Part shown: positions 13,601 to 46,970 of the stretch, in pieces
Numbering within the stretch: the first letter of the stretch is position 1
How the letters are laid out: each line of letters begins with the position of its first letter
Assembly: GCA_030141605.1 (NCBI GenBank)
Contig: JAQGDQ010000008.1
Span: 1,414,501-1,478,500 of the forward strand
Direction of reading: 5' to 3'
Length of the DNA stretch: 64,000 nucleotides
Source of the DNA: Tubiluchus corallicola
Taxonomy: Eukaryota; Priapulida; Priapulimorpha; Priapulimorphida; Tubiluchidae
Notes under the pieces: model-generated
Database searches by the model: none
Seen by the model: the letters and a program-made list of their open reading frames with translations, nothing else
What the model was told of the DNA's origin: nothing
Made by a program: the position numbers and the translations under genes

Positions 13601-16212
13601 CAACAATCCCACTAATAATTAACTATGTCTGTTCGACAATCTTATGTTACAACAAATCGCTGATAAGCAGAATTGTCGAGGTGTTTGATTCTGTGCTAAC
13701 TGATGTTTGTCGTCAAACTTGCAGAATGTACAAGAGGCAGTGGAGGAATCTCGAGCATTGCGTTGCCGAGTCCAGCAGACAGAAGCTGCAGTACAACAAG
13801 CTCGCCACGTAGAAAATGACTATGAACGTGTTGTGGCGTTGCTAGAAGCAGAAATCAAGAAGTTGAAAAGTAAAGTGCTAACAAAATCCACACAGGTAAA
13901 AATGTTGTTTCCCAGGCATTTGTTTGTGTTTTTTCTGCTTTGAGTTTTTTCTTGCAAATGGCAAAATGAAATTTACAGCAAAATTGCCATCTCATGAATA
14001 GGTTTTATTTTTTATTGTAATGACTGCAGTGTTTTGTTACTTTGTCATTAAGTAACTGTACTAACTTTGATGTAATAAGAATCTGTAGATTATTAACTCT
14101 AGAACATTGACTATAAAAATTGGCTATCGGCTATCAGTTGTCTCAATTGCCATTAGGAAATCATGTTAACGTATTTATACACTCAGCTAATGCAGCTTTT
14201 GAGCCACTGCTATTGCCATTTTGCTGTGCACTTGTAGTTGGATTTTTTTCTGTAATGATCACTCCTGAGATATTTGAAATATTGTTGTTTGCTAGCACCG
14301 AAATTGTGAACGAATTTATATTGCATTAGTTATTAATAGTTTCACATGAAGTACTTGGACAATTTTAGTATGAATATATGCTAGCACCAGCACGTATATT
14401 TAATAGGAACGAGTAGGACTTATTAAGCTTAAACCGCTTGCACAACTGTTAATCTTATTTTTCTAAACTTTAGAATGGCAGTTGTGACCAGGTTGTTGAG
14501 TGCGAGAACATTTTAAGCGAACTGTCTAAAGTGTTGAAAGATCTGAAGCAGATGCATTTTAGCAAGTCCGTCTACTTAACTGCCCTAGAAATTCTGCTGC
14601 AGTTTCTAGAGTATGTTTATCAAAAATTGTGTGACTTGAGACTAGATAAATGCTCAAAAGTCAGGTAGGTAGAAATTGTGCAGATTATTCATAGACTAGT
14701 GATTTAGTTGTATTGATGATGTTAGTACAGTTGGCCTTTTTATGGGCTTTTGGAAATAACCTTATCATATTCATTGAAATAACTTTTCAAAGAAACATGT
14801 ACACCAGGTGGAAAATAATAAAGGGAGCATGGCACTTTCTTTGCAAAATCTTGCTTGTATGTAGTATTACTAAAGTTAAACTATGTTTTAATGTCGCTAT
14901 TGCCATTTTGTGCACTTTCTTTAATTTCAGCTTGGCGTAATCATAGTAACGGCGTAATTTTTTTTATTATATACCAGTTTTGTAATTAATTCTGCAGTTC
15001 GTCAAAACATTGAGTGATGGAAAATAAGTTTGCTACTGTGTGAAACGTTGCCTATTGTGCAATAGAACACGGCAACAGTTGCCCTATGTACAGTACATGT
15101 TTCTAAAAAATTCTGCAATTTTGTCAAAACAAGGTCACATGATCATCAATATGACTTTTGTAGAATGCCAAATGTTAAGTTCAAGCCCAGCGGAAGGTGT
15201 AACTATATTCTGTTGATAATATATTACTTTCATTTGGAATTTTTAATGGTGTATACTAAAACAAGTAATGCCTAGTTTTTTTCAGACAACATTGCACTTA
15301 TGACCCCCTTGGGGTGGTCACCAGAACCATTATTGCCTTCAAATAGGCATTATTTGTATACTGTCTACTGCATACGAAACACTTTAGCTATTGTGAGATG
15401 GGGTGCACTTTTCAGTAAAACGTTCCACTTTAACAACAAATTCCTTGCAACTGGTCGATGTCAATGTACTTTGTCTTTATTTGTCTTTAAAGATCAAGTG
15501 CTTTCTTGTTGATTTCAAAAAAATCAGATAACACTATGACTGTTTAGTTTAGACGAAACTAACGTACAAACCTCTTGTACTCTTTATAAAATCAAGTTTT
15601 TTAGCAGCCACTTTTTATGTTGTCAACTGTGTACTAAAGTTTGTATTATGTAATAAGCAAATTTATGTTAATCAATATTCTTCTTTATGTCTTTTTAGTC
15701 AGATTTGCTATTACTGGTGAAAGATTTTTGATTGTGATTCATTTGTTTTTATTACTAAAAATAATCAAGAGTGTGTTTTTTATATAGATCACATATTGGT
15801 GATAGCAACACTACAGGAAGTGCACTATACAGGAATACAGTGAGCATGATTGCAAGTCAAGCCAGTGAGACAATAAAGCTTGTTGGTTCTGTTTTACAGA
15901 ACGAAAGTATGTAATGTGCTTTTATTATAATTTACAAGTTTCGTAGACTGATTAAAACAATTTAGATATTGACATTTTATTGTTAGGGAATAATACAGTA
16001 ACAAAAGTTTTATAAAGTTAAAAATTATTCATTGTTAGAAAGTCATTGTGAAAATTACACCAACTAAAGCTGTACTTTTAGTTTTTTTTGTTACAGATTT
16101 GCCAGTTTCATTGTCTAATTGTTTGGCGTTAATAACCAAAGAACAGTATGTACAACAGCAAAAGAACTTATCTACTGTACCCGAAGAGGCCAATACTGGA
16201 ATTGACGTTTGA
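1615..16212 (+). CDS. PDZ / EF-hand-like / coiled-coil protein, syntaxin-binding protein 4 (Synip)-like; 5' partial
   Basis: Fourteen exons join in frame: 1615-1710, 5761-5905, 6936-7030, 7795-7918, 8062-8708, 9587-9758, 10593-11382, 11598-11694, 11965-12095, 12533-12682, 13725-13895, 14474-14664, 15788-15906 and 16097-16212 (stop TGA). All introns are GT-AG and phases match, giving 1,013 residues; the start lies upstream of the window. Exons 1-2 encode a PDZ domain (carboxylate loop VRLMGGF, then YGIFIKQLHVGG and GRLCEADQILSIND). Two large exons (visible residues about 153-689) are Ser/Thr/Asn-rich and look disordered. Residues about 690-735 resemble the EF-hand-like segment of STXBP4 (LGLHPTADKRKEL, then a GDFVAVVKDVF-type end). 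Residues about 766-872 are a charged coiled coil. In mammals STXBP4 binds syntaxin-4 and restrains GLUT4 vesicle fusion; transferring that role here is inference. The protein is about twice the mammalian length and shows no C-terminal WW domain. The family call rests on domain order and remembered similarity; another PDZ/coiled-coil scaffold is possible. Confidence 0.72.
2336..3817 (-). pseudogene. LINE ORF2, reverse transcriptase part
   Basis: The genuine RT reading starts near 3,705 with IKNQSDPSNYRPVSLL; codons before that are out of frame with the endonuclease part. RT motifs appear in order: QHGFVKGKTT (about 81-90), LDLKKAFDVV (116-125) with the first catalytic Asp, SGVPQGSVLGP (172-182), and LFADDSKI (202-209) with the YXDD-type box as FADD. 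A thumb-like C-terminal region follows (LGLLLDNKLNF, SIWNSP, FSYTMPEIWNRLP), typical of CR1/Jockey-group polymerases. The frame is open to its stop at 2,336, so apart from the single shift this copy is young or well preserved. Confidence 0.88.
3669..5273 (-). pseudogene. LINE ORF2, endonuclease part and start of RT (frame broken)
   Basis: This frame of 534 codons starts MEKEIGCSKQ. It carries an endonuclease/exonuclease/phosphatase-type domain at about residues 28-250: LYTNADQFFNKRQEL near the N-terminus, AITEV with the catalytic Glu, GDFNLSGIDW, and GNSDHVC at the end. It continues through the linker (KAFWQYINSLRKP, NDFFISVF) to WKVAQVTPIHKK, where RT motif 0/1 begins. The frame is then lost in a run of six adenines near 3,705 and ends at a stop about 36 bases further on. 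The downstream RT continues in another frame. A single-base indel there is a recent mutation or a sequencing error. Confidence 0.85.
9135..9526. mobile_element. MITE with TAGGRGTGAGCAT ends (intronic)
   Basis: The left end TAGGGGTGAGCAT (9,135) and right end ATGCTCACTCCTA (to 9,526) are inverted repeats with one mismatch. Inside both ends lie repeated TTCGAATTT/ATTCGAA blocks. No coding capacity. The start is loosely similar to hAT-type MITEs, but target duplications were not clear. It sits in the intron 8,709-9,586 of the PDZ-protein gene. Confidence 0.6.
9798..10503. mobile_element. Tigger/pogo-like non-autonomous element (intronic)
   Basis: The left end (AGTAAGTTCTCGCTTAATGA, 9,799) and the reverse complement of the right end (CAGCAAGTCCTCTCTTAACG, ending 10,503) match imperfectly. 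Both continue with GACGTTTCG-type blocks, so the terminal repeat is several tens of bases long. The motif is close to the CAGTAAGTCCTCGCTTAA-type termini of pogo/Tigger mariner-superfamily elements. No transposase reading frame is visible in the ~700 bp. Confidence 0.6.
12241..12503 (-). mobile_element. TTAA-family element, copy B (partial, reverse orientation)
   Basis: In reverse orientation it carries the 5' end (TTAAAGGAAAACAGAACGAT as its reverse complement) and the block GGGCGAGCCCAAC, then breaks off at about 12,241. It lies just upstream of the exon beginning at 12,533, so its 5' end is within 30 bases of that splice acceptor. Confidence 0.65.
12750..13056. mobile_element. Second Tigger-like MITE (intronic)
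   Basis: The left end CAAGTAATCATCGATTTACG (12,750, preceded by TA) and the reverse complement of the right end (CAGGTAGTTGTCGACTTACG) agree at most positions over about 23 bases. The pattern CAGGTAGT-TCGACTTACGAC is typical of Tigger-type mariner MITEs, and the following CGATCGCAATCGGTCC fits too. The different terminal sequence separates it from the element at 9,798. Confidence 0.55.
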
Positions 16213-16420
16213 CAGATTTACCATGCTCTGTACAAGGTTATATTGATGGTCATTAGTAGTTAGATTTTTTCTTACTTGAATGTAAAGTCGCTGTTTACAA
16301 GCACCTTGTTATAAAACATAATAAGCAATCATGGAAATCTTGAATTTTTGAGAAAGCACTTGATCATGCACAGGTTATTTTGTAAATACTAGATTTTTAC
16401 AGTGCTGGCTGTTTCCAATT

Positions 16421-16426
16421 AATAAA
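16421..16426 (+). promoter_or_regulatory. Candidate poly(A) signal of the PDZ-protein gene
   Basis: The first AATAAA downstream of the stop at 16,212, about 210 bases into the 3' flank. The exact cleavage site cannot be placed. Confidence 0.45.
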
Positions 16427-16429
16427 CCG

Positions 16430-17397
16430 AGCAAACCTTGGGATAATGTTTGGCAGTTAATGCTGGTGTGCCTTTACCGAATGCTTGATAATGCAAATTA
16501 ATTTGATAATTACGGTTAAATCCATAATTGATAATTTCACTCACTTTGAATGTATTACTTTCCGATTTACAATTCAATATGTTCCTGTTTTCTTAATAAT
16601 GTACATGCCCTGTTAACTTATAACATGTCTAAGAATTGTCGTGAAACCGTCCAAAGATAATTGTTGTAAATAGCATTTACATCTAATTCTCTGCTTCCTC
16701 TGGACGAGGGGCTGCTTTTGGATTAATGTTTATACTTATGCTCATAGTAATTGGGTATGCACAATATTTTATTTTTATTATTCTTGTCTCAATATTTGTA
16801 TGGCCTCTCATTTAGAATATTACAAAATGAACTTATTATTCATGCTATTGCGTGGTAGTAGTTGAACTGCTTCATTCAGTCTTAGAAAGTTTACACTTAA
16901 TCTTATTGTAGACAGTATTATATTAGTACAGTCAATGTATTTTTATGGTTGTGTCCTGTAAGTGTATATACTTTATACCCTATAAGTGTATCCTATACAA
17001 CATTGATTTATTAGCTTTATGTAATTGTGTATTTTTATTATTTTTACTTTTTTTCAGTAGTATTATTATATTGTACATGTGCAGTTTACGATAATTTAAA
17101 TCTTTCGGCACTAGTGCCGATGTACCTAGGTAATGTATATTTTAGTTTAGCAAATGATTTTCATAGCATCACTCAAGCAGTGATATTTATACAGGCATTT
17201 TTGTAATTTTTGCTTGAAGAATTGACAGACTTATAATATTATTGCTAGTTTCCAATTACCAAAGCAGGAAAGTTACCAAAGCTCTTTTTCCTGTGTTTTT
17301 TTATCAGTGAATACTTTGCCAAAATGAACTATTATTGTTCATCCCTTTATCACTTGTCAGTGCATGTTTATTTTGCTTGTGACCATCTTCTGCATTC
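16430..17397. other. AT-rich intergenic DNA, nothing recognised
   Basis: The stretch between the likely 3' end of the PDZ-protein gene and the minisatellite has no long frame or splice-consistent coding segment. It may be partly 3' UTR if a later poly(A) site is used. Confidence 0.5.
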
Positions 17398-17789
17398 CGT
17401 TAACAATCAACATCACATCTTAATATCGACTCAGCTTTAGTGCCTGTGTTGCGTTTTGCCACTGGTTCATTATTTTACGCATGGCGTTAACAATCAACAT
17501 CACATCTTAATATCGACTCAGCTTTAGTGCCTGTGTTGCGTCTTGTCACTGATTCATTATTTTACTCAAGGCGTTAACAATCAACATCACATCTTAATAT
17601 CGACTCAGCTTTAGTGCCCGTGTTGCGTCTTGCTACACGTCTTAATATAGACTCAGTTTTAGTGCCCATGTTGCGTTTTGCCACTGATTCATTATTTTAC
17701 TCATGGCGTATCAACATCGCATCTTAATATCGACTCAGCTTTAGCGCCCATGTTGCGTCTTGCCATTGATTCATTATTTTACTCATGGT
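17398..17789 (+). repeat. ~87-bp minisatellite, about 4-5 units
   Basis: Units begin CGTTAACAATCAACATCACA at 17,398, 17,484 and 17,571. Two shorter variants start near 17,637 and 17,706. Each carries ATCGACTCAGCTTTAG (with substitutions), then GTTGCGT, and the full ones end GATTCATTATTTTACTCATGG. The third and fourth units are deleted versions. Unit-to-unit identity is high, suggesting recent unequal exchange. Spacers are not unique and no cas genes exist, so it is not a CRISPR array. Confidence 0.9.
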
Positions 17790-19057
17790 AGCTTAGTTTA
17801 TTAAGTATCAGAATTTTTTTGATATGATCGCCATAAAAAATATTTTGGCTGTGCTTTTGTGAGCATACTAGAAAAAAATCTTCAATATATGCATGTTTGC
17901 TATTATGTATATTTTGCTAGAATATGTTTCGATCACAGAAACGTTTAAGTGATCAAGATCTATTCTGCGCTGGTTTACCTTAATCTACTACTTATTTTGC
18001 ATCTGTCACCACATATAACATTGTCACAATTCGCTTTTCGTAAAGTTGGGACTGTCTGGTTCGATCTGACATTCTTGTAATACGGGTGTGTTAGTGTGTC
18101 ACAAAATTTTTTAACATCAACTTATGTAAAAATGGTTCTTGTTTTGATGCTAATTTAAAATTTTATTAATTACATATGTGAAGAAATGAAACAAGATCCC
18201 GTTTGTTAGTAAATTTTTTCTGTTGCATTTATTTGTGTGAAGCCATTTTTCTTATTAAACATATCAACAAAAATAACTGAAATGAAAACTAGTATCATTT
18301 CAAACTAGAAATTTTGTTTTCTGGATACAGATTGTTCATATAGCTTGCTGAAGTACAAGAATGAAAAGTTGATACAAGAATGTAGTAGTTCAACAGATAA
18401 CTAATTATGCATTGATAATGAACCTACCTGAATAATCATAGTTAATAACTATTGTAATGATTAGTAACTACTATAGGTGGCGTTGAATTATCGGTATAAT
18501 TTATAATCTTTATTATGGAATATGTTTAAGTCTTTAATTATGAGATTCAAAATTATTTCATGGTTTTTGATTCTTGAAGTTTAATTGTGTTAACCTCACA
18601 AAATAGTGGCTTCTACTAGCTGGTTTTGTAGAATATTAGTGGACATCAATGATGAAAATTTAAAGATAGTGTTTTAATATAGCAGTGAGGTAGAGAACTA
18701 CTTTTTAACAAAAAAAAACTTTGGGTAGTTGCAAATGATAAATTTCATATTTTAACGAACTAATTGCAATTTTACAAATGATGGAGTAGCATGTTCACGA
18801 TACCCAACAAGGATATACTAACGACTTTTTTTATATGATTTTTAAAGGTTTTCATTTGGATGAGTTGGCTAAATAGTAGGCTTTTCATTTCAGTTTCTGC
18901 TATTGCAAACTTTCTGATATGCATATTTTCGCTTTTTACAATAAAGTTCTGTACCGTACAAGTAATTGTAGAAAATAAAAGTATGATATTTGAAACTGCT
19001 AAACTACGATGCTTTAGTTACATAAAGTAATAATGTTAATGCTGCACCGTATTTTAC
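17790..19057. other. AT-rich intergenic DNA between convergent genes
   Basis: No coding segment is supported. It probably includes the 3' UTR of the DEG/ENaC gene; a minus-strand AATAAA (TTTATT on +) occurs near 18,508. Confidence 0.4.
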
Positions 19058-20791
19058 TTATCCCTTTGAATTTGTGCTTCGTTTTGCTTTCCGCACTAAA
19101 TCAGCTTTTTTGTGTTTGCAATAAAATCCCACGCACAGATCATATAACAACTCCATAAACTGCCACCCCGCGAGAATTGAAATGCCAACGTACACGCCGG
19201 CCAGCCCACCAATATCTGATCCAAAATCATTAAATGAGTAAGCATATTCTTCAACTGTCTCGTATCTCAAACCACTGGCAAAACGTACAGTCATCTGACT
19301 GATCAGCTGTTTGGGTTCGTGGAACGTGCGGTAACGATTGTTCTTGTCAAAGAGTAGCGTCCCATTGCTGGAAATATCATCTGGTCCGTCGTACAAGTGG
19401 AGATTGAAGTGTTCAATTATGGCTTCATCAAAAGTTGTATCTCTTTGAAAAATTCTGGATAAGTTGTACTCCTCTTCTTCGGTTATGTTGTTCAAGTGTA
19501 TGTATCGCATCAGAATACCATCAACGTCTATTGGATGGGCCTTCAGTCCACCAGTAACATACATTCTTGTATTGTACTGAGTTTGACTGCATGTCTGTGG
19601 ACAGTCACATGCAAACGAGTCTTGGTGGTTTTGATAGAATTCTAGACAAACGTCATTTGTAAGCATCTGATCAAACATTAGACACGGTTTGATGGTGCTT
19701 GTGTTATGTTCACTTCCTAAAGCAATGCTAATCAATCTGTCATTGATTGGAATGGTGGAGTCGGAACAGTTACATACCAACAGAGTTTTTTTCTGCTCAC
19801 ATGTTTTTCTGCAGCCGCTTGCCGTATAACTTTTTTCGTACATGTCCGCATAAATGTCGTAATGCAAGTTTTGCGCAGCCTCCGTTTCCGTTGTGTAGTT
19901 TACACAGGGACTTTTTGAAACATTTAGTCGAGTTATTGTATTTTCCTCCACAACGATTTCTACATGTGCATCAGCCGGTACCAAATCCATCATATCCTCG
20001 TCTGGCATGACTGAAGCATCGTGCAAGGTGATGTAGAATCCAGGCAGAACTGCATTCGTTAAGCGTGGAATGTAAACATTACTATGACTAGTCAGTTTGA
20101 CGAATTCTGATGAGATGGTTGGAAGGTAGTTATAGTAATCGCTCGGAGTGTACATTGTTAGTCCTATGCTGGCGTCACTAGTATTTGCTGCGTAGCGATT
20201 GGTTTCGTTATTGTTGAATATTAAGCAGTTGCCAAATTTGGCAGAAGTGTAGAGCTTGGCATATCCAATCTCTATCATGTTGGTCATTGTTCTTTCTCCA
20301 TTTTCGTTTGGTAGCTTAAATGCAAGGCTAGGACAGTGTGTTAGCTGCTGCTGTTTTTCTTCTGGTAGATCATATATTCCATCTATAATTGTTCTAATAT
20401 TCGAACAGTTGTAGACATCCTGGTCTGGATACATTTCCTGTAATTCCCTCAAATATGTCACGAATGGATAAAGTTTTATTGGATTAGCCATGCATATTGT
20501 AACAGCAGGGAAAATCTGAAAGTCTGTTGTAAAAACAGTTGTTTCTGTGATAATAGTTCTGTCAAGATACTTTATAAACTGTATGCTGCCTTGTGTAAGA
20601 AATCCAATCATGCATCCCAGAAACATAATGATCCAGATCAGTCGTCTTATGTTGCTTTTTGCTCTGTGTATGTCACCGATTCCATGCATAGAAGCAAACG
20701 ATGCAAAATTCCCTATAATGTCCTTTCCAAAGCCTTTGTTTTCCTCATCCATTTTGATCTCATAGTTTATCAAAATGTTCCACTTAAACAA
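19058..20791 (-). CDS. DEG/ENaC-family (amiloride-sensitive type) sodium channel subunit, single exon
   Basis: A 577-codon uninterrupted frame. DEG/ENaC subunits form trimeric plasma-membrane cation channels with two transmembrane helices and a large extracellular domain. Visible here: the cytoplasmic gating HG motif (FASMHGIGDIHRAK, His36-Gly37); TM1 at about 51-73 (LIWIIMFLGCMIGFL); the post-TM1 signature FPAVTIC (94-100); a Cys-rich extracellular domain with CDCPQTC (395-401) and many NxS/T sites; and a pore/TM2 of DIGGLAGVYVGISILAGW (from about 526) with the G-x-S selectivity filter as GIS (536-538). A short cytoplasmic tail follows. Met14 (MDEENKGFG) is an equally good start and sits closer to the usual family N-terminus. 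The gating stimulus (acid, peptide, mechanical) cannot be read from sequence. The absence of introns in an intron-rich region suggests retroposition or intron loss. Confidence 0.93.
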   Translation of the reverse strand: MFKWNILINYEIKMDEENKGFGKDIIGNFASFASMHGIGDIHRAKSNIRRLIWIIMFLGCMIGFLTQGSIQFIKYLDRTIITETTVFTTDFQIFPAVTICMANPIKLYPFVTYLRELQEMYPDQDVYNCSNIRTIIDGIYDLPEEKQQQLTHCPSLAFKLPNENGERTMTNMIEIGYAKLYTSAKFGNCLIFNNNETNRYAANTSDASIGLTMYTPSDYYNYLPTISSEFVKLTSHSNVYIPRLTNAVLPGFYITLHDASVMPDEDMMDLVPADAHVEIVVEENTITRLNVSKSPCVNYTTETEAAQNLHYDIYADMYEKSYTASGCRKTCEQKKTLLVCNCSDSTIPINDRLISIALGSEHNTSTIKPCLMFDQMLTNDVCLEFYQNHQDSFACDCPQTCSQTQYNTRMYVTGGLKAHPIDVDGILMRYIHLNNITEEEEYNLSRIFQRDTTFDEAIIEHFNLHLYDGPDDISSNGTLLFDKNNRYRTFHEPKQLISQMTVRFASGLRYETVEEYAYSFNDFGSDIGGLAGVYVGISILAGWQFMELLYDLCVGFYCKHKKADLVRKAKRSTNSKG

Positions 20792-21718
20792 AAGGGCGCC
20801 ATTCGGTTTCTCTGTACTTGTTGAAAGTCCTGGTTAAGCTTTACAACTACAAAGTAACATCCTGTATTTCCTGCCATTGTATGAAAACGCTGTCCTCGTC
20901 CAGCGCTGTCTTCCCGATGTTTTGTGACGGGTTGGTCAACAAACCTTTTATGTATTTAGTAATAACCATTAACTGGTGCAATCCATATCACGTTTCGGCA
21001 TTTTGTGGTGACAATTGTATAAACATTATTGCAATATTTCGATACTTTTACTCATGATCAAAAGTACCACTCTAATAATGATCGACCTTTTTATGTAAAA
21101 TGTTTATCTGTAGTCTCCAACCGTTTTTTGCAGGTCTTGTTGGCTTTTCGATCCACTGGCTAATGGGGTTTGCTTTATATTCTTTATGCTATGTACTACA
21201 TCATTACCGTGCTTTGTTTGCATGTTTTCTTGTTGTTATGGTACCACGTGCCATTAATATCCTGACATCTTGTTTGAATAGCTTGGCTAATGATTGGTTT
21301 TAATGCGAGTCCCTTTGACTATTGTTGCCTAGAAATTGACGATAATGTATAGTTATGATATTTACTATCATTGCAGGTTAACTTATAAATTAAATTAAAA
21401 TTAGGATAATTAAATCTTTGTTATTAAAAGAAATCTTTGTTATTGAAAGAAACCATTTATAAATTTTTAGTAACCCAGCATCACAATAGATACTTAATGT
21501 TGTAATTATCAGAAACTGATTCCGATGAACACATTGTTTTTATCCGTTTTGCTACGAGATTTCAGCATGAAATGCGTGGATATCGCAATTATCTATTTTT
21601 GGAGCATTTTCAATTTCAATTAATTCAGCCTGCAGTGAAAAGTTTATTTGGACCCCCGAAATCTCAGCTCTAAACTTTTTTCCCACACAAGTGGCCTGAA
21701 AGTTGCTATATTCTCTTA
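20792..21718. other. 5' flank of the channel gene, no feature recognised
   Basis: Presumably contains the promoter and any 5' UTR of the minus-strand channel gene. No clear TATA box or upstream coding exon could be assigned. Confidence 0.35.
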
Positions 21719-22390
21719 TTTAAAACATTACAGGATGGTTTTTCATATTCTACCCCGTTTTGAAATACGGTAAAAACTACTTTTTAGCACCTGTAGTAAT
21801 GCTAAAGCACAAAAGCTAATGCTAAAGTGTTTCTGACAATTAAACACTAAGTTAAAAATTAATTAATGGCGGACGAGCCCAACTAGTGATGACCTTATAA
21901 CTGAACAATTTTCAACCACACAAACATTCTATGAGAGTATTGTACGTGCTTACGAAAATTACTGTGCAGCGTTAGTGTGAGTGTTAGTACGAAAATTACT
22001 GTGAGTGTATATCACCCTCTGTTCAGTGTGATATACAGAAACTCGGTAAATTGTAAGTTTAAAACTCAAATTTCAAATTTACCGCTGTTCTCACGTATGA
22101 GCTTCTGAATTTGTGCACTACGTCACACCTGCACACCTCTGAACCGAGAGATATAGCACGTATTTTTGTGCAACACCTGTCTCCGAAATGTTGGCGCTTG
22201 TGCCCGTTTAACTAGCGAATGACGAAATGCGGCATGTAACACCGAAGAACTGGGTGCACGAATGCGAAATTACGCTTCTGTAGACATTTTTCTTTCACGT
22301 AAGTTACACTTAAAACATAGTATGTTCCCTTTCAATATTTTATAGAGCAGACGGTTTTGTCCTATAGTTTAAAACTGGGTCGAGCTTTAT
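21719..22390 (+). mobile_element. TTAA-family element, copy C (full length, diverged)
   Basis: It contains the shared blocks in order: CTACCCCG near the 5' end, GGACGAGCCCAAC, TTCAAATTTACCGCTG, CTGAACCGAGAGATA, GGCGCTTGTGCCCG, and a decayed 3' end AACTGGGTCGAGCTTTA. A duplicated internal stretch near 21,950-22,010 (GTGAGTGT / ACGAAAATTACTGT) makes it slightly longer than the others. Confidence 0.7.
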
Positions 22391-24445
22391 GTCTGGCCTC
22401 ACTCGTGCTATCTTCCACGACGTAACGGGGATGCTAATTTTCCTCTACATGTTGTTTTTACTTGGCTTTTTGGACTTTTATTGTGCATTATGTACTTTTT
22501 GTACAATGATGTTTAAAAGCCCCTGTTTTGTGCTTTAATGTGTGATAGAGTTGAATCAACTATAGTAGTTTATGCAAAAAGCTTCAGTGGTAAAGAAAAT
22601 CTGAAATCACTACAAAGGCAATTACTTTTGTGCGTGATGTGTGATGTTCGTGACATCATCAAAACAAAAAACTTACGTAACAATATTAATTTGGATAGAA
22701 TTTCATCGTCAGTGTGGTAATAGTTTGTCGAGTAGTTTTACATCGGGTCGTTAAGTTTTTCCCTTCGCTTGTGGTTCATAGACTCCACACAGAAGTGAGA
22801 TTCAGAGTGCGTAATTTTTTACCTGTTTGCACTTTATCAGTGGATAGTAGCCTATTACGCGTACTACATTAGTTTTGTTGTTTTTCAAAAAAAAAAAAAT
22901 GCTGGTAGAATCACTAGAAAGAATAGAATCTGTCATCAGCAAGTACAGTCTAGTAATATTGATACTGATGCAGGTAGTATCAAGTGTGATCAGTTAACCT
23001 GCTTCGTTTAATTTTCTGCGCCATGTCAAAACAAAAATGATCTATCAACAATGGAATGAATATTAGCAAATGATTTATTTCCACTTTTTTCGTAATATTC
23101 CATTTTTCAACTGAATTGATTTTAAATATTTTAAATAATTCGTAATTAAATACTATCATAATTGTGGCAAAATGCATCTCATTTTACTGTCATTAATAAA
23201 GACTTTCATCGCAATGCTTTGCACAGTAGCGACAGCAATATCTAATAACTATTAGCGTTAAAAAATAACAAGTGCAAAAGTGTTAACTTCTGTTTCAGGA
23301 AAGCTTCTCAAACACAAGAAAAATCAATAATAACAAAGTTGAAATAAAGTGCCAGTTTTTACATTTCAGCTTTCTGATAATAATAAATGTTTACATGAAC
23401 ATTGATAACAACTGGACGGATAAGAATTTTTTATCACGCTGACCAAGATATGTACTTGTTAAGATAATAATTATTCTTACCTAATAGGCTAATAATACGT
23501 AAAGTACTACGATTGCAGTTTGAAAATGCAAAAATAATCTTTGGTTCCAACTTTGGAATTGAGCTGTACTATCTCTGAATCGTAGTATAAACTGAATTTC
23601 TATCTACATAATTAATACGTGTATAATCTGTCGAGTCTATTTATACATAAATACGTATAATAAGTTTACTTTTCTGTTTTCAACAAATACGTGCAAGCTT
23701 AAAATAGCAAAGTTTAAGCTTTACAACACCAAATTGTTTAACATGCAAAGAAGGAATGCAAAGTAATTATTGTCGCTGTTTTAAATAATTATAAATTAAT
23801 TAACGCACTGATCATTCATTATACGTCTGAATTTTTTAAAGTTATTTTTTGGTATTTAGAGGTCGCATGTTTGTGCACAAGAATGCAAGGATTGCAAAAA
23901 ATCATTGTCACGGTTTTCAATAATCATTTATAATTTAAAGGAAAGGACAAGTCACCTAACGTGTTGGGTTTATTTTGCTGTTATCACTTAAACTTAAAAA
24001 AATATAGAAAATAAGTGTCCAAAAAACTGTCCATACAGTTTCCGGCGTGATAGTAGCCACCGTTCACTTGAAAATAATGACGTAACTGGTGGATTTCGTG
24101 AGTTTTCGTTAGTGCACGAGCTGCCTAAACTAATTCAAACTTCTGCCTGTTACATAATTTTCATGCAAAAGTATCACAAAATTAGCTATGAACATTTTTG
24201 TAAAAAGTTACTACACTTTTACCGGAAATTGACAGTACGCTGTTTTTTTTCAGCCAATGAACAACGTCATTGGTGGAAGAATAGGCTGTCAAAATTGGAG
24301 CACCCAATCGTGCCATTAAAAGGATTTTACTATATACGCAAGACGCTTATCATACATCTTTTATTACTAAATATTTCTAACGTTTTTCGTGAACATAAAA
24401 ATGAGCCTAACTTCTCAGAAGGATTGGTCTTTCCTTTAATTATTT
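22391..24445. other. Intergenic AT-rich DNA between the channel gene and HNF4 3' end
   Basis: Nothing coding is supported. There is a run of 13 A near 22,887 and a CCAAT..ATTGG inverted pair near 24,256-24,276. The 118-codon + strand frame at 24,112-24,468 has no recognisable domain and is antisense to the likely HNF4 3' UTR. Confidence 0.4.
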
Positions 24446-24449
24446 TGCT

Positions 24450-24455
24450 TTTATT
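24450..24455 (-). promoter_or_regulatory. Candidate poly(A) signal of HNF4
   Basis: AATAAA on the minus strand, 25 bases past the HNF4 stop codon. It would give a very short 3' UTR; another AATAAA at 24,360-24,365 is an alternative. Confidence 0.3.
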
Positions 24456-24479
24456 CATTAAGCCTTAAATTTTTTAAAA

Positions 24480-46970
<22,491 letters not shown>

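Noticed and set aside
17398-17789. Possible CRISPR array
   Set aside because: Units are directly adjacent 87-bp repeats without unique spacers, in a eukaryotic context.
24112-24468. 118-codon + strand frame
   Set aside because: No recognisable domain, antisense to the HNF4 3' flank, composition like surrounding AT-rich DNA.
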